Position numbers and translations under genes: made by a program. The notes under the pieces were generated by a model. That model saw only the letters and a program-made list of their open reading frames with translations, was not told the origin of the DNA and searched no databases. Positions 35,472 to 48,180 of a DNA stretch of 64,000 nucleotides are shown piece after piece; positions within the stretch are counted from its first letter, which is position 1, and each line of letters starts with the position of its first letter. The DNA is from Ligustrum vulgare (Eukaryota; Streptophyta; Magnoliopsida; Lamiales; Oleaceae), in NCBI GenBank assembly GCA_963555705.1, contig OY743170.1, forward strand, positions 11,323,096 through 11,387,095, written 5' to 3'.

Positions 35472-35799
35472 TTGATTAGATGAACTTTCATCCGTAAGAG
35501 GAGCAGGTTGCTCAATCCTTAGTACACGGTCTAGATCGATGCAGCCAACGAAAAGTTAATGTTCTTGTTTTGATCCTTGAAGTTTATTCCATAAATACAG
35601 GGATTAAATTTGAGCTTGTAGATATACTACTAGCAGAATTTGAAACCGAATAGAGAACACTTTAACAAAATAGCTCACATAAATACCTTATTATGCAAAT
35701 CATATTTTCAAATAATGGTAGGGCCCATCACAAGATACCTAGCACAACATCAATATTTAGTCTTTGGACAGAAATATTGACTTGTAAGTGGTACTCTTG

Positions 35800-36390
35800 G
35801 CGTAGTAATCAAACACTGACAGTAAGACATGTCAACCAACAAACCTTTCTTTGGACCGATTTATTGATCACACGTAAAATCAAATAACCGTCACGTATTT
35901 ATCACCACAAGTTCATGTGAAATTCGGGTCAAATATTGACCTTCCTTTGGGCCGATCAATATCCGCATGAAATAACACACAAACACCTAATTTTTCCTTA
36001 GTGTAGTGATCAAACACTGGTAATAAGACATGTTAACCAATAAACCTTTCTTTGAACCGATTTATTGGTCACACGTTAAACCAAATAATTGCCACGTTTT
36101 TTATCACAACAGGTGCATGTGAAATTCGAGCCAAATATTGACCTTCTTTTGGGCCGATCAATATCCGCATGAAATAACACACAAACACCTAATTTTCCCT
36201 TAGTGTAGTGATCAAACACTGGCAATAAGACATGTTAACCAATAAACCTTTCTTTGGACCCATTTATTGGTCACACGTTAAACCAAATTATTGCCACGTG
36301 TTTATCACAACAGGTGCATGTGAAATTCGAGCCAAATATTGACCTTCCTTTTGGCCGATCAATATCCGCAATGAATAACACACACAAATA
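35800..36390. repeat. ~201 bp tandem repeat, about three copies, in copia II leader
   Basis: Units start near 35800, 36001 and 36203 (common marker atcaaacactgg..aataagacatg at 35807, 36008 and 36210). The last unit is truncated near 36390. Each unit contains a diverged internal echo (ttctttggaccgatttattg and ttcctttgggccgatcaata). Confidence 0.88.
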
Positions 36391-36559
36391 CCTTCTAATA
36401 TTCAAATTTAATTAATATCCACAAGAGAGGTTGCTTTGGCAACATGTTGCTTCAACTAACTTACTTTCGAATATTATATCTCTCAAAAGATTCCGATGTA
36501 CCAAGATTTCAAACTGAAATCCATTGATTTGCATCTATATTTGACTTAGGATTTGAATT

Positions 36560-37260
36560 ATAAAATTCAAAACTTTAGAATAAAGCAATCCTTAAGTTGC
36601 GAGAGTCTAATTGCAATATTCTTAAACTTTTGGTGGCCAATTATGTAAAATTTTAAGCTTGAAGTACTTAAAATATAAATTTCCCAAAACTTTATTGGCC
36701 AATTTAGATAAATTCCAAACTTTAAGTCCCAATTTGAAAGAAAATCAAACTTTAGAGGTCCAAAATAGGAAATTTTCAATCTTTAAAGGTTGATTTTGAA
36801 AATTTTCAAACTTTAGGAGCCAATTTAGAAAATTCCCAAACTTTAGGGACTTAATTTAAAAAGAATTCAAACTTTAAGGACCAATTTTGAAAATTTCCAA
36901 ACTTTAGTGACTGAATTAGAAAATTTTCAAACTTTAGGGACCAAATTAAAGAATTTCAGAACTTTAGGTGCTGTATTAGAAAATTTTCAAACTTTAGGGA
37001 CTGAAAATGAAAATTTTCAAACTTTAAGGGACCAAATTAGAGAATTTTCAAGCTTTAGGGACCAATTTTGAAAATTCTCAAACATTAGGGGCTAGATTGG
37101 AAAATTTTCAAACTTCAGGGACTGAATCATAAAATTCCATAACTTGAAGGGTCCTGACTTAACTAAATTATAACTTTAGGGGCTCAATTTATAAATTTCA
37201 GAACTTTAAGGGCCAACTTAAATAATTTCATAACTTTAGGATTTAAGTTTTATATCACAA
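36560..37260. repeat. Array of ~30-34 bp degenerate units with aactttagggacc core
   Basis: About twenty units of the form caaactttagggaccaaattagaaaattt run through this block, with heavy sequence drift. It lies in the 5' part of copia II between the 201 bp repeats and the GC-rich leader. Similar tagtccctcaactttcaaa wording occurs in the LTRs of gypsy C (11150-11240) and in the MITE at 27650-27790, in the opposite sense. Confidence 0.8.
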
Positions 37261-37339
37261 TAAATATAGAGGACTTGAGGTGCAAATAATCACAATCATC
37301 CAAAATTGCAAAGGAGCCCTTAAAAACATCTAATTTCCA

Positions 37340-37520
37340 AGACAAGCCCCTGCCTCCAAAATCGCTGATTCGCAACAGGTAGGGTTTTTCAACCCTTGCC
37401 CGCCGCCTCCTCCCGTCCGGAAAGAGCAGCCGCCTCAGACCAGCGGCCCTCCTTCGCGCCTAACGGCGCTGTTCACCTGCACGGAGCAGCGCCGCGCGAC
37501 CATCGCATCCCCATCAACCG
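37340..37520. other. GC-rich block in the 5' leader of copia II
   Basis: gcccgccgcctcctcccg and gcagcgccgcgcgaccatcg stand out from AT-rich surroundings. The position relative to the primer-binding site mirrors the GC-rich block of copia I. No domain is recognised. Confidence 0.45.
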
Positions 37521-38028
37521 AATCCGACCACAATAATCGGCCATACCTCAACCAAAACCCAACTTCGAATTCAAATGCATATACTATAGCACAAAACCAT
37601 ATTCGAAATTTCAACAACCAAAATCAGATTTTACATATTCAAAATCAACCAATCGAATCCATATTCCCAAATCTCGAAAAATATATATACATACAGGAAC
37701 ATATACATGATTTGATATATATACAGAAATCGATTTTCATCACTTCAAATTCAAATTTCTGAATCTGAATACCAAAATAAAAAAAAGAAACAGATTATAT
37801 GTATGACCAAAACCAGATTCAAAATCCATACTCAATACCCAACCGAATCTGAATACATAAACCCAAACCTAATTTTGAAGGCATATATACATACACAGAA
37901 AATATCGATTTGGTTGTATATTTTTTTTTTTTCAGTTTGCTGTGGGTGTATATAATTTCGAAAATCAGCAGCATGTGGTTTTTACATATATGCGTACAAA
38001 AATTGATCTGATAATTCAACACGATGTT

Positions 38029-38041
38029 GGCTCTGATACCA
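38029..38041 (-). other. Primer-binding site of copia II
   Basis: The minus strand reads tggtatcagagcc just inside the right LTR, matching initiator methionine tRNA. Confidence 0.9.
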
Positions 38042-38043
38042 CT

Positions 38044-38498
38044 TGTTAGAAAATTTGTTACATATAATAATTTATCTATAATCTAAATAATCATCATGCT
38101 AAATTATCAAGAATTAAATAACTGAAGCGGAAGCGTACCTTAATCAAAACGTGATTCACGATAAACGATTCGGCGGTCGGATCTTCTAAATCGATACGTA
38201 GTCCGTATTTTCTCTCTGATGATGGGATGTCAGACAAGATGAACAATACGTAGGATTCAGGGATCATAACCGACTTTATATACTGAATTGCCAATTAACC
38301 TAATCCGGCCCATCATGAATTAGATAATGGCCTGGTATCTACACATAAAAGCTCATACATTTAATTAGATGCATTAAAGCCCGATATATATTAAATCCTT
38401 ATTAGATCACTTTAAATGGACTTTACCAAATTGATAGTCTTTTATTCAATACACAATAATTCACATATAAGCCCACACGATTGATTAAAATCCTTACA
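38044..38498 (-). repeat. 5' LTR of copia II
   Basis: 455 bp, almost identical to 32029-32483. Confidence 0.92.
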
Positions 38499-38503
38499 AT
38501 ATC

Positions 38504-39136
38504 TCCCATCACTATAGGGGGTTTCGTGTGCCGGGAACTGTACAACAAGTGTTTTTCATCTTTATTAGCCAAACATATACCATGTACCATACTGACAATG
38601 TCATGAGATCGTCAAGTTAAAAGCCTATCAGCTCATGAGTTGGCAATAATCATAGTAATGCAGTGATGTGATCGGATTGAGTTCGGATAGATCGGCCTGA
38701 TCTAAATCCGATTCGCGGGATTTCTGATCTGATCGGATCAAATAAAAAAAAAATCGGATCGAATCTGATCAAACATTAAAAAAATCTCGTTATCTATTTT
38801 CGTTAACGATAAAAAAAAAAGTGGATACATAATTCATAAAACAACTATATAATATCTAATTCATACAACAAATCAACGCATATTTAGATAATTAGAGATT
38901 TTGTGTCAAACTCAACAAAAAATTAAATATTTTAGATTTAGTAATTAAACTTATATACAAAGTTTTTTTTATATATATTTTTAAAAAAATACTCAAATTG
39001 GATCAACCCTGATCAAAATTCGATCCGTCTCTCCACGAATCGAAATCTTTTTCGAATTTGATCGAATTGAATTATCTGATTGACGAGTCAGATCGAGTTT
39101 TTAACATCTCTATGGATCACGTGCAGGCTAAAAGGC

Positions 39137-39210
<74 letters not shown>

Positions 39211-39523
39211 CTTCATGAATTTCTCAGAAAATGTGTCATCAAAGTTGGCATCAAGAATACATTTTTTTTTTTGTTTGTTGTTCTTGTCTCACAAACAATA
39301 TGGACCCATTGAAACTTCCAGAAAGTGACGACTCAATCATTGAAGCACATGCATTACACAAGAGTTAAGCAGAAAATATGAATATATCTGAAGTGCAGAG
39401 ATGATTATAAAAACTTAGGTTGATTAATGTAAAATACTGATCAATATTAACATTTTGCGTTACTTTTCAATTTTGATCGAGACATAAAATGTATTATCGC
39501 CGTGCTATTGTGGTATCTTTATC

Positions 39524-39580
<57 letters not shown>
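38504..39580. other. Spacer with (GA)n and (TA)n microsatellites
   Basis: No gene is seen. A pure (GA)n run lies at 39141-39205 and a (TA)n run at about 39530-39579. The open frame through the GA run is only an Arg-Glu repeat produced by the microsatellite. Confidence 0.6.
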
Positions 39581-39582
<2 letters not shown>

Positions 39583-39589
39583 AGAGAGA

Positions 39590-41374
39590 GTCATTTTGGA
39601 GGTAAAATTACATTTAATGACTCTCTCACCTCATTTCCACTTTTATATAAAAAAAATATATAAAGAAATAAAGAAAAGATAAATATTTTTGTAGAAAAAT
39701 TTATTATTTATTATATATTTAGTAAGAGTTGTAATAAATGTACAATGTGAAAATGTGTTACATTGAAAATGAAAAAAAATTAGATTAATTAATATATTTG
39801 AACATAAATAATGTGTATCTATATAAATGTGTTATGTAGGAAATGAAAAAATTTGATTAATATAATTGAATATAAATAAATGTGATACCTATGTAAATGT
39901 GTTGTGTAGGAAATGAAAAAATTGTATTAATGTATATGAATATACATAAATGTCATATCTATGTAAATGTGATTTTTTTGTATTAATATATTTAAAAATA
40001 AATAAATAAATACATGTTATATATATTTGTTAAGTTAAATGATTATCTCTCCTCATTTCTACTTTTATATATAAAAAATTAATAAAAAAATAAAAATAAA
40101 TAAAGAAAAGATAAATATTTTTGTACGAAAATTTATTATTTATTACATATTTAATAAGAGTTGTAATAAATGTACAATGATGTGTTACATTGAAAATGAA
40201 AAAAAAATAGATTAATATATTTGAACATAAATAATGTGTAGCTATATAAATGTGTTATGTAGGAAATGAAAAAATTTGATTATTATATTTGAACATAAAT
40301 AAATGTGATATCTATGTAAATGTATTACGTAGGAAATGAAAAAATTGTATTAATATATTTGAATATAAATAAATGTCTTATTTATGTAAATGTGTTACAT
40401 TAAAAATGAAAATTTTGGATTAATATATTTGAAAATAAATAAATACATGATATATAAATTTGTTGAGTTAGAAATGAAAATTTTGAATCGATATATTTTG
40501 AAAATAAATAAATAAAATTATTGAAGTTTTACTTCCTAATATGTCAATAAATGAGTATGTTTTTCAATAAGTATATTACAAAAATAATTAATTATTTGCT
40601 ATCAACTTTTTGCCACACATGATAAATTGGAAGGAAATTTAATCATTTCATCATTTGAACAAAAATTGGTATGTATAAAAAACAAGAAAAAATAAAATAT
40701 ATAAATTAATATATTGGATTTCGAATAAAATATATGTAAGCAATATATTAAAAAATAAATTTAATTAAATATTAAAACATATTAAAAGAAAAATAGATGA
40801 TAATGTGGGCAAATTTTTAAAGAAAAACGTAAATAAAAGTCAAGAGTTTTTATATAAAAAATTTAATTAAGTGTCAGACTTTGAGTGATGCGCTACACTG
40901 AGTGTACATGCAGATTTTTTTATTTTAATTAATTTCTTTTTATTAAAAGTTTCAAATTCAATAACACGTGTTAAAATAAATAAATGTCATATCATATCTA
41001 TGTAAATGTGTTACATTTAAAATGAAAATTTTGGATTAATATATTTTAAAATAAATAAATATATGTTATATAAATTTGTTAAGTTATGAATGAAAAAATT
41101 GAATTAATATATTTTGAAAATAAATAAATAAAATTATTGAAATTTTATTTCTTAATATGTCAATAAATGAGTAGGCTCTTCAATACGTATGTTACAAAAA
41201 TAATTAATTATTTTCTATCAACTTTTTAACTATACATATTTCTCTCTCAAATTTTCTGTCACTACTTTTTACCTCAAAATCATAAATAAAAAAATTTATA
41301 AACCAAAATTATTACCAAACGGAGACGTAATCATTTCATCATTTTGATAAAAATTGGCATGTTTAAAAAATACA

Positions 41375-41405
<31 letters not shown>

Positions 41406-41789
41406 TTAATTAATATATAGGATTTCAAATAAAATATATGTAAGCAATACTTTAAAAAATATAGTTAATAAAAATTATAACATATTAAAAGGGAAATAGG
41501 TGATGAGATGGGCAAATTTTCAGAGAAAACGTAAATAAAAGTAAAAAAAAAATTTATATAAAAAATTTAAATGAGTGCCAAATTTTGAGTGGCGAGGTAT
41601 ACTTAGTGTACATGTAGAATTTTTTATTTTGAATAACTTTTTCTTTTTTAAAGTTTCAAATTCCATAACATTTTGTATTGAAATTTTATTTAAATTATGT
41701 TTTTTATTTGATATGATTAAATCAAGATATTTTCGAAATTATGATTTAAAAATTATATATTTCGTACATCGCACGGGTAGACAACTAGT
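39590..41789. mobile_element. AT-rich, internally repetitive element, possibly a non-autonomous Helitron
   Basis: The block is built from repeated units such as aaatgtgttatgtaggaaatgaaaaaatt..attaatatatttgaa (at least six copies, 39750-40450) and two long related segments (about 40500-40985 and 41115-41670). It ends at atcgcacgggtagacaactagt (41768-41789). This resembles the 3' ends of some plant Helitrons (short GC hairpin, then CTAGT), but the next base is A rather than the expected T. The 5' end is not defined and there is no Rep/helicase coding. Confidence 0.35.
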
Positions 41790-42124
41790 ATGTGATAAAG
41801 TCTATTGGCCGGTTTTCAAATTGAATTAGCTAAGGGAAATTAATCTAGGGTATTTTTAGAAGTTAATTGTCTCAAAACCACAAAATTCAGGTTGACATCT
41901 TCGATTGCTCACTACTCTTTTAAGATATCAAGTTTTGGCCAGTAAGTTTCTTAAATCGTCGGACATTTCTCACTGAAATCACTTTTATTTTACGTCTCTA
42001 ATTGTATATAGCTAATCTCACATATGAATTTCACAGTTGACGTCTCATTACCATTAGATGCACATTCACAGAAGATGGACCTTCCACGTAATAAACACTT
42101 CTTTGATTGCTTATTATAATTTGA

Positions 42125-43031
42125 CAGTTGTCTTCAATGACATATTAATATTTATTTATCTTCACAAAATTTGTTATTTTACTTATAACTAAAATAAATG
42201 TAACTAGTATGCTGTGGAAAGAGTCTATAACATTTGATTGTTATATTTAAATAAATCCGTATATTGGTCATTGTTAGTTTTAATATCCCATCAATTTTTT
42301 AACCACACATCTCAACTAATTACAAGGCTCATAAGAAAAATCAATAATCTAGCCTCATATTTAAGTAAGTTTATTGATGTTTAATCAATAGGTAATGGAA
42401 TTTATTAATTTGATTTTCGAAATGAGTCAATTTTTTTCAATAAAGGTGATTCAGATAATTCTAACGTTTTATTACTTTTTTAAAATAAATAAATAAATAA
42501 ATAAACTTTTAGCCCTAAGAAAATAGTTGTCTTCAATGACATATTAATATTTATCATCGCAAAATTTGTTATTTTACTTATAACTAAAATAAATGTAACT
42601 AGTATGCAGTGGAAAGAGTCTATAACATTTTATTGTTATATTTAAATAAATCAGTATATTGGTCGTTGTTAGTTTTAATATCCCATCAAGAATGGTGGTT
42701 CGTACGTTTATATTTACAGAAAATATATATGTGTGTGTGTGTGCGCGCGCGCGCGCATGGCCCCGCGCGCGTGCGCTTGTTTGTTTCTGCTTAAAAATCA
42801 GATTTTTATCAAAATCAAAGTCAACAATTAATTATAATCATTTATTTCATGTATCCCACAATTTTTTAACCACGCATCTCAATTAATTAAAAGGCTCATA
42901 AGAAAAATCAATAATCTAGCCTCATATTTAAGTAAGTTTATTGTTTAATCAATAGGTAATGAAATTTATTAATTTGATTTTAGAAATGAGTCAATTTTTT
43001 TTCAATAAAGGTGATTCAGATCATTCTAACG

Positions 43032-43110
<79 letters not shown>

Positions 43111-43150
43111 TTTTGTAAAAAAAAAAAAAAAAAACTTTTAGCCCTAAGAA
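42125..43150. repeat. ~400 bp tandem duplication, second copy expanded by microsatellites
   Basis: 42125-42524 and 42525-43150 start with gttgtcttcaatgacatatt and end with cttttagccctaagaaaa. The second copy carries a (GT)n/(GC)n run (42729-42775) and a (TTA)n run (43033-43110), where the first has no GT run and a short (AAAT)n. A poly-Leu frame across the TTA run is an artefact. Confidence 0.85.
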
Positions 43151-44028
43151 AATGCTTTTAACTCTGTCCCAATCTCGGAACGTAAACCGCGATTAATTAC
43201 TCCCAAGAAATGACGTTATTTATGTTGCTATCAAGTTTCTATACTTTTTTTTTAGTATTTTGAAGATGTTAAATTTAAAATTGATATTTAGTCAGCGTCT
43301 TTCTTTTCTTCTAGTGAAGAATATTAAAATACTTTTGTACATGAATATATTGATTGAATTCTATCAGAAAATTATATTATGAATTTCCATTAGTCACAAC
43401 TTAAATAATCCTTAGAACTAATTCTCTATAATTTACAAATTTGTTATCTAAAAGAGATGAGAGGGATTTCTTGACTTTATAATTTGACATTTAGAAAGTA
43501 AATTGCGTGTGGAATAAGAGATGATTTTACGTGTAAAAGAGATTGAGATTATCATTATTAAGATTTGGAATTTGAATCAATTATCAAACTTCAATGACAA
43601 TACTTAATATAATCAAAATTTGAAGGGTTATGAGGTTGAAATATGTTTATTCGGGTTAAATTATTAAACTGAAACTTTCATTTAATTACCTTTTAATTTT
43701 TCAAAAATCGATGAAGCTTTTGTGTGAAATAGAATGTAGTAAAAACCCGAAAGTGCATGAGAATTACTATATTTCTTCCCTTTTTACAAAATCAAAAATA
43801 TTTGTAGACTCAATTAAACAAAACGTGTGGTCTTGTAAAAAATGCACGATATCCGATTTTGCTCCGTCCAATTAAAAACGTGGAAATGTGGAGAGACGTC
43901 CATTGACTTGAAATATGGATCTAAATTAATGGTGCATCAAGAAAAGAGGGTAAATTTGTTTGGTGGTCAAATGTAACAAAATTGACTTGCACAGGAAAAC
44001 ATTGAAATTTTTGGTTTGTTGATGTTAA
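43151..44028. other. AT-rich spacer
   Basis: No coding frame, repeat array or clear element was seen. Confidence 0.5.
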
Positions 44029-44202
44029 GAGCTTGTTTGGTGTAGGATGTTTTGGTGGGATTTTGAATTTTTTGGCTTATGTGTAATCGGAAAGTGTTTA
44101 AAAAGTGTAAAAATTGTGAGTCTCATATAGATGTATGCTCGAAATTGAATTTGACGAGAAATGTGGGGAAAAAAAAAACAATAGTACGTACCAAACTAGC
44201 TC
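44029..44202. mobile_element. Tourist-like MITE, 174 bp
   Basis: Termini GAGCTTGTTTGGT...ACCAAACTAGCTC form inverted repeats and are flanked by TAA on both sides. The interior (aaagtgtttaaaaagtgtaaaaattgtgag) resembles the other MITEs at 48823 and 57950. Confidence 0.8.
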
Positions 44203-44204
44203 TA

Positions 44205-44730
44205 AGGAATAAATTCCACATTGATTAAATATCGAAATATAGATCAATATATAAGGATTTGAGTTACTCCCTCTAACAAGGTTGAACTTTTAATTAAGAT
44301 GAAGCCCCAAGTTTTAATATTGTAGCATATCTCATTAAGGTCTAACTATCTATTTGATCCGATTAAGACTAAAAAAAAATGAGTACACAGATTTCTAGAT
44401 TGATGTGCTAAAATGAGTCATCATCTTGCGGAGTACGTTAAGGGATAAATTCAAAATGTTGACTAATGTATAAGGGTTTTAACTATTTCTCTGAACAATT
44501 ATGACATTTTAAGATGAAATCTCAAGTCTTAATATAATATCAAAATTCATTAAGCTCAAACGAGTAATTCGATTCAATTAAAACGTAAAAATAAGTACAT
44601 GAATTTCAAAATTGATTTGCATAAACAAGCCACCATCTTACGGGGTATCTTAAGAGATAAATCCTACATCGATAAAATATCAATTATTGATTATCAATAT
44701 ATAAAAATTTGTGTTATTGCTTTTAACAAG
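44205..44730. repeat. Degenerate ~220 bp direct repeat, two and a part copies
   Basis: Units share ataaattccacattgattaaatatc-like starts (44206, 44440 and 44648), followed by gttgaacttttaattaagatgaa-like and gtcatcatcttgcgg-like text. Identity between units is moderate. Confidence 0.65.
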
Positions 44731-45825
44731 GTTGACGTTTTGATATAGAAGTTGAAATCTAGTTGATCCTCATCCATGGAAAGTTTCCTCATTCCCAAAT
44801 GACTATCCTTCCCTCATCTGTTTGAATCATAAAGTTTTATTGAAATTACCCGTACACCTAACTTTAAATTTTCAGTGTCAGAAATTAAACAATTTATTAT
44901 CTCGTATTTGTTAAAATTTTGGTGTTTAAAAACATGTTTTTTTATATTTTCTAGGTAAGATGTGTGGTTGAAAAGTGGAAAGAGAAAATATGTGTGGTTA
45001 AAAGATGATTTAAGAAATTGTGTTGTTTAAAAACTTGTTTTTTTTCACTTTTGCCAAAGAGAGGCTAAAATTTTTTGTTCAACACGTCTCTTCGCATGTA
45101 CGAAATTTGTAAAAATTATATTACATAGAAATTGTGAGAAATTGTGTTGTGTAAACTAATAATTCAATAAAAGTAAATATAGAAGTTGTATCTAACGGCC
45201 GCCCCCTATGAATACAACTTATAAAATCAGTAATAACAGGATGATTTGGACAGCGTGGATATATTATTGAACTAAACTACAAGCAATCTAATCATCAGAA
45301 AAGAAAATATATATATATCACACGGGGAAGTGCACATTCTAATACATCTTGATGAATGGCCCAAAAGACTTAAAATACAAGGCATTTGGCATTTTCATAA
45401 TACATTGTAGGGTTATTGCCAGCTTAGGTCTTCTCTCTTTTTATGAATATTATTTGGAATGAATGGAGATTTTATACAAGATTCTGAATTTTAATACTTC
45501 AATAATTTTTATTTATATATATACACTAGCACAGTCTGGTTTATTTTATTTTTTTCTATAAAAGTGGTTGTCTTGTTGGGGAAGGAAGGTAAAGTTGGTT
45601 GAATGGTCTGAGGTTTCGTGATACACAAGGCAACTGTTTTTCAACGGCCTTGAAATTTTCAAATTCAATATTATTTATTACAATAATTTCACATTGCAAT
45701 GACAACAATATTTGGATGATTAGGTGTTTTCTACTCGAGATTAAGGAAAATTTTTGTCTATAATTACTAATCGAGGAATACAATTCTTGGGAAATCTTTT
45801 GGTTTGAATAGTATTTTTTTGAGAA
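44731..45825. other. AT-rich spacer
   Basis: No gene is supported. A GC-richer word (aacggccgcccc) at 45195 is isolated. Confidence 0.45.
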
Positions 45826-48180
45826 TGTGTGGTTAAAAAATTTTGGAAAGTAAAAAATGATAGACTTAACTAAGATGAATGGTTGAGATTGAGTGTTGAA
45901 TAAATTTGATTTTAAAAAATGTAGGCCAAACATGGGCTAAATGTTTATAATGGTTACAAAAAATATCATTCGTTAAAAAATTACAAGTACGTTATTATAA
46001 ATAGTGAACTAATAAAAATACAATCAATTGAAATAACAATCACGTCTACTAATTATACTTTATAATGTTTTGCTTACTATTAGGGAAAATTTATATTAAT
46101 GTTCTTTACTTCTTCAAAGAATGACCTTCTTCTTCTTATTATTATTATTTTAATTTTTTTTATTTTTTATTTTTTGCTGAGAGAGATTGATATCTTTTCT
46201 ACTTTTTTTAATGAATTATAATAATTTTTATATTAGTTTTTATTTTGTAGCTAAAAGTCAATTTCTTATTCATGTAAGGTTAAGAATGCATGCATAAATT
46301 TATCGGTATCTATGGCAGATGATTTCTTTTCTGTGAGAAAGCTTCGTGAAAGAAAAGAATATATGAACATAATGAATGAAAATGAAATTATAAAATGTAA
46401 AGATACAATTAAAAGACTCAACTGAATATTAATTTATGAATGGATAGATAAATGTAAAAGAAAACTAATTGATTAGATAAAATTCAAATAATGAATCAAA
46501 ATGGAAAAAAAAATGTAAAGATGCAAGGAAAAGACTCAACTAAATATTAATTTATGAATGGATATAGATGAATGAAAAATAAAACTAATTTTGGCAGGAT
46601 GTGTGGTTAAAAAAATTTGAAAAGTACAAAATGGTAGACTTAACTAAGATGCATGGATGGTTGAGATTGAGTGTTGAATAAATTTGATTTTAAAAAAATG
46701 TAGGTCAAACATGGGCTAAATGTTTATAATGATTACAAAAAATATCATTCGTTAAAAAATTACAAGTACGATATTAAAAATAGTGAACTAATAAAAATAC
46801 AGTCAATTGAAATAACAATCACGTCTACTAATTATACTTTATAACGTTTTGCTTACTATTAGGGAAAATTTATATTAATGTTCTTTACTTCTTCAAAGAA
46901 TGACCTTCCTCCTCTTCTTCTTCTTATTATTATTATTATTTTAATTATTAATATTTTTTATTTTTTGCTGAGAGAGATTGATATCTTTTCTACTTTTTTT
47001 AATGAATTATAATAATTTTTATATTAGTTTTTATTTTGTAGCTAAAAGTCAATTTCTTATTCATGTAAGTTTAAGAATGCATGCATGAATTTATCGGTAT
47101 TATTGCAGATGATTTCTTTTCTGTGAGAAAGCTTGGTGAAAGAAAAGAATATATGAACATAATGGATGAAAATGAACATATATGAACATAAAAGATTCAA
47201 CTGAATATTAATTTATGAATGGATAGATAAATGAAAAAGAAAACTAATTGATTAGATAAAATTCAAATAATGAATGAAAATGGAAAAAAAATGTAAAGAT
47301 GCAATGAAAAGACTCAACTAAATATTAATTTATGAATGAAAAAAAAAAAAACTAATTTTGGGAGAATGTGTGGTTAAAAAAAATTGAAAAGTAAAAAATG
47401 GTAGGCTTTACTAAGATGAATGGTTGAGATTGAGTATTGAATAAATTTAATTTTAAAAAAATGTGGGTCAAACATGGGCTAAATGTTTATAATGGTTGTT
47501 ACAAAAAAATTATTCGTTAGAAAATTACAAGTACGATATTATAAATAGTGACCTAGTAAAAATACAGTCAATTGAAATAACAATCACGTCTACTAATTAT
47601 ACTTTATTACGTTTTGCTTACTATTAGGGAAAATTTATATTAATGTTCTTTACTTCTTCAAAGAATGACCTTCTTCTTATTATTATTATTATTATTATTT
47701 TAATTATTTTATTTTTTTATTTTTTGTTGAGAGAGATTGATATGTTTTCTATTTTTTTTTTAATGAATTATAATATTTTTTATATTAGTTTTTATTTTGT
47801 AGCTAAAAGTCAATTTCTTATTCATGTAAGGTAAGAATGCATGCATAAATTTATCGGCATCTATTGCGGATGATTTCTTTTCTGTGAGAAAGCTTCGTGA
47901 AAGAAAAGAATATATGAACATAATGAATGAAAATGAAATTAAAAAATGTAAAGATACAACTAAAAGACTCAATTGAATATTAATTTATGAATGGATAGAT
48001 AAATGAAAAAGAAAACTAATTGATTAGAAAAAATTCAAATAATGAATGAAAATGGAAAAAAAAAAAATTAAAGATGCAATGAAAAGCCTCAACTAAATAT
48101 TAATTTATGAATCGATATAGATGAATGAAAAACAAAACTAATTGATTAGATAAAATTCAAATAATCATTGAACTTTTGGA
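45825..48180. repeat. Three tandem copies of a ~770 bp unit
   Basis: Units start near 45825, 46598 and 47366 with gagaatgtgtggttaaaaaa. Each contains aaacatgggctaaatgtttataat, ttactattagggaaaatttatatta, a (TTA/TTC)n stretch and ttgtagctaaaagtcaatttcttattcatgtaag. Differences are mainly microsatellite length and small indels. Each unit opens with a MITE-like segment. No conserved open frame runs through the units. Confidence 0.85.

Larger units (their letters stand above)
32029..38498 (-). mobile_element. Ty1/copia-type LTR retrotransposon II, decayed
   Basis: Two 455 bp LTRs (32029-32483 and 38044-38498) start TGTTAGAAAAT and end AATCCTTACA. The primer-binding site (minus strand tggtatcagagcc, 38029-38041) and polypurine tract (minus strand agtgggagat, 32484-32500) show right-to-left transcription. 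Flanks GTATC and ATATC fit a target duplication with one change. Gag, integrase hinge, RT and RNase H pieces are recognisable, but all are broken. The 5' part is swollen by two tandem-repeat blocks. Confidence 0.92.

Noticed and set aside
39058..39312. Arg-Glu repeat protein
   Set aside because: Produced by the (GA)n microsatellite at 39141-39205.
42959..43141. Poly-leucine membrane peptide
   Set aside because: Produced by the (TTA)n microsatellite.
47643..47834. Small hydrophobic ORF in the 770 bp repeats
   Set aside because: Comes from the (TTA)n stretch and is not conserved in the other two units.
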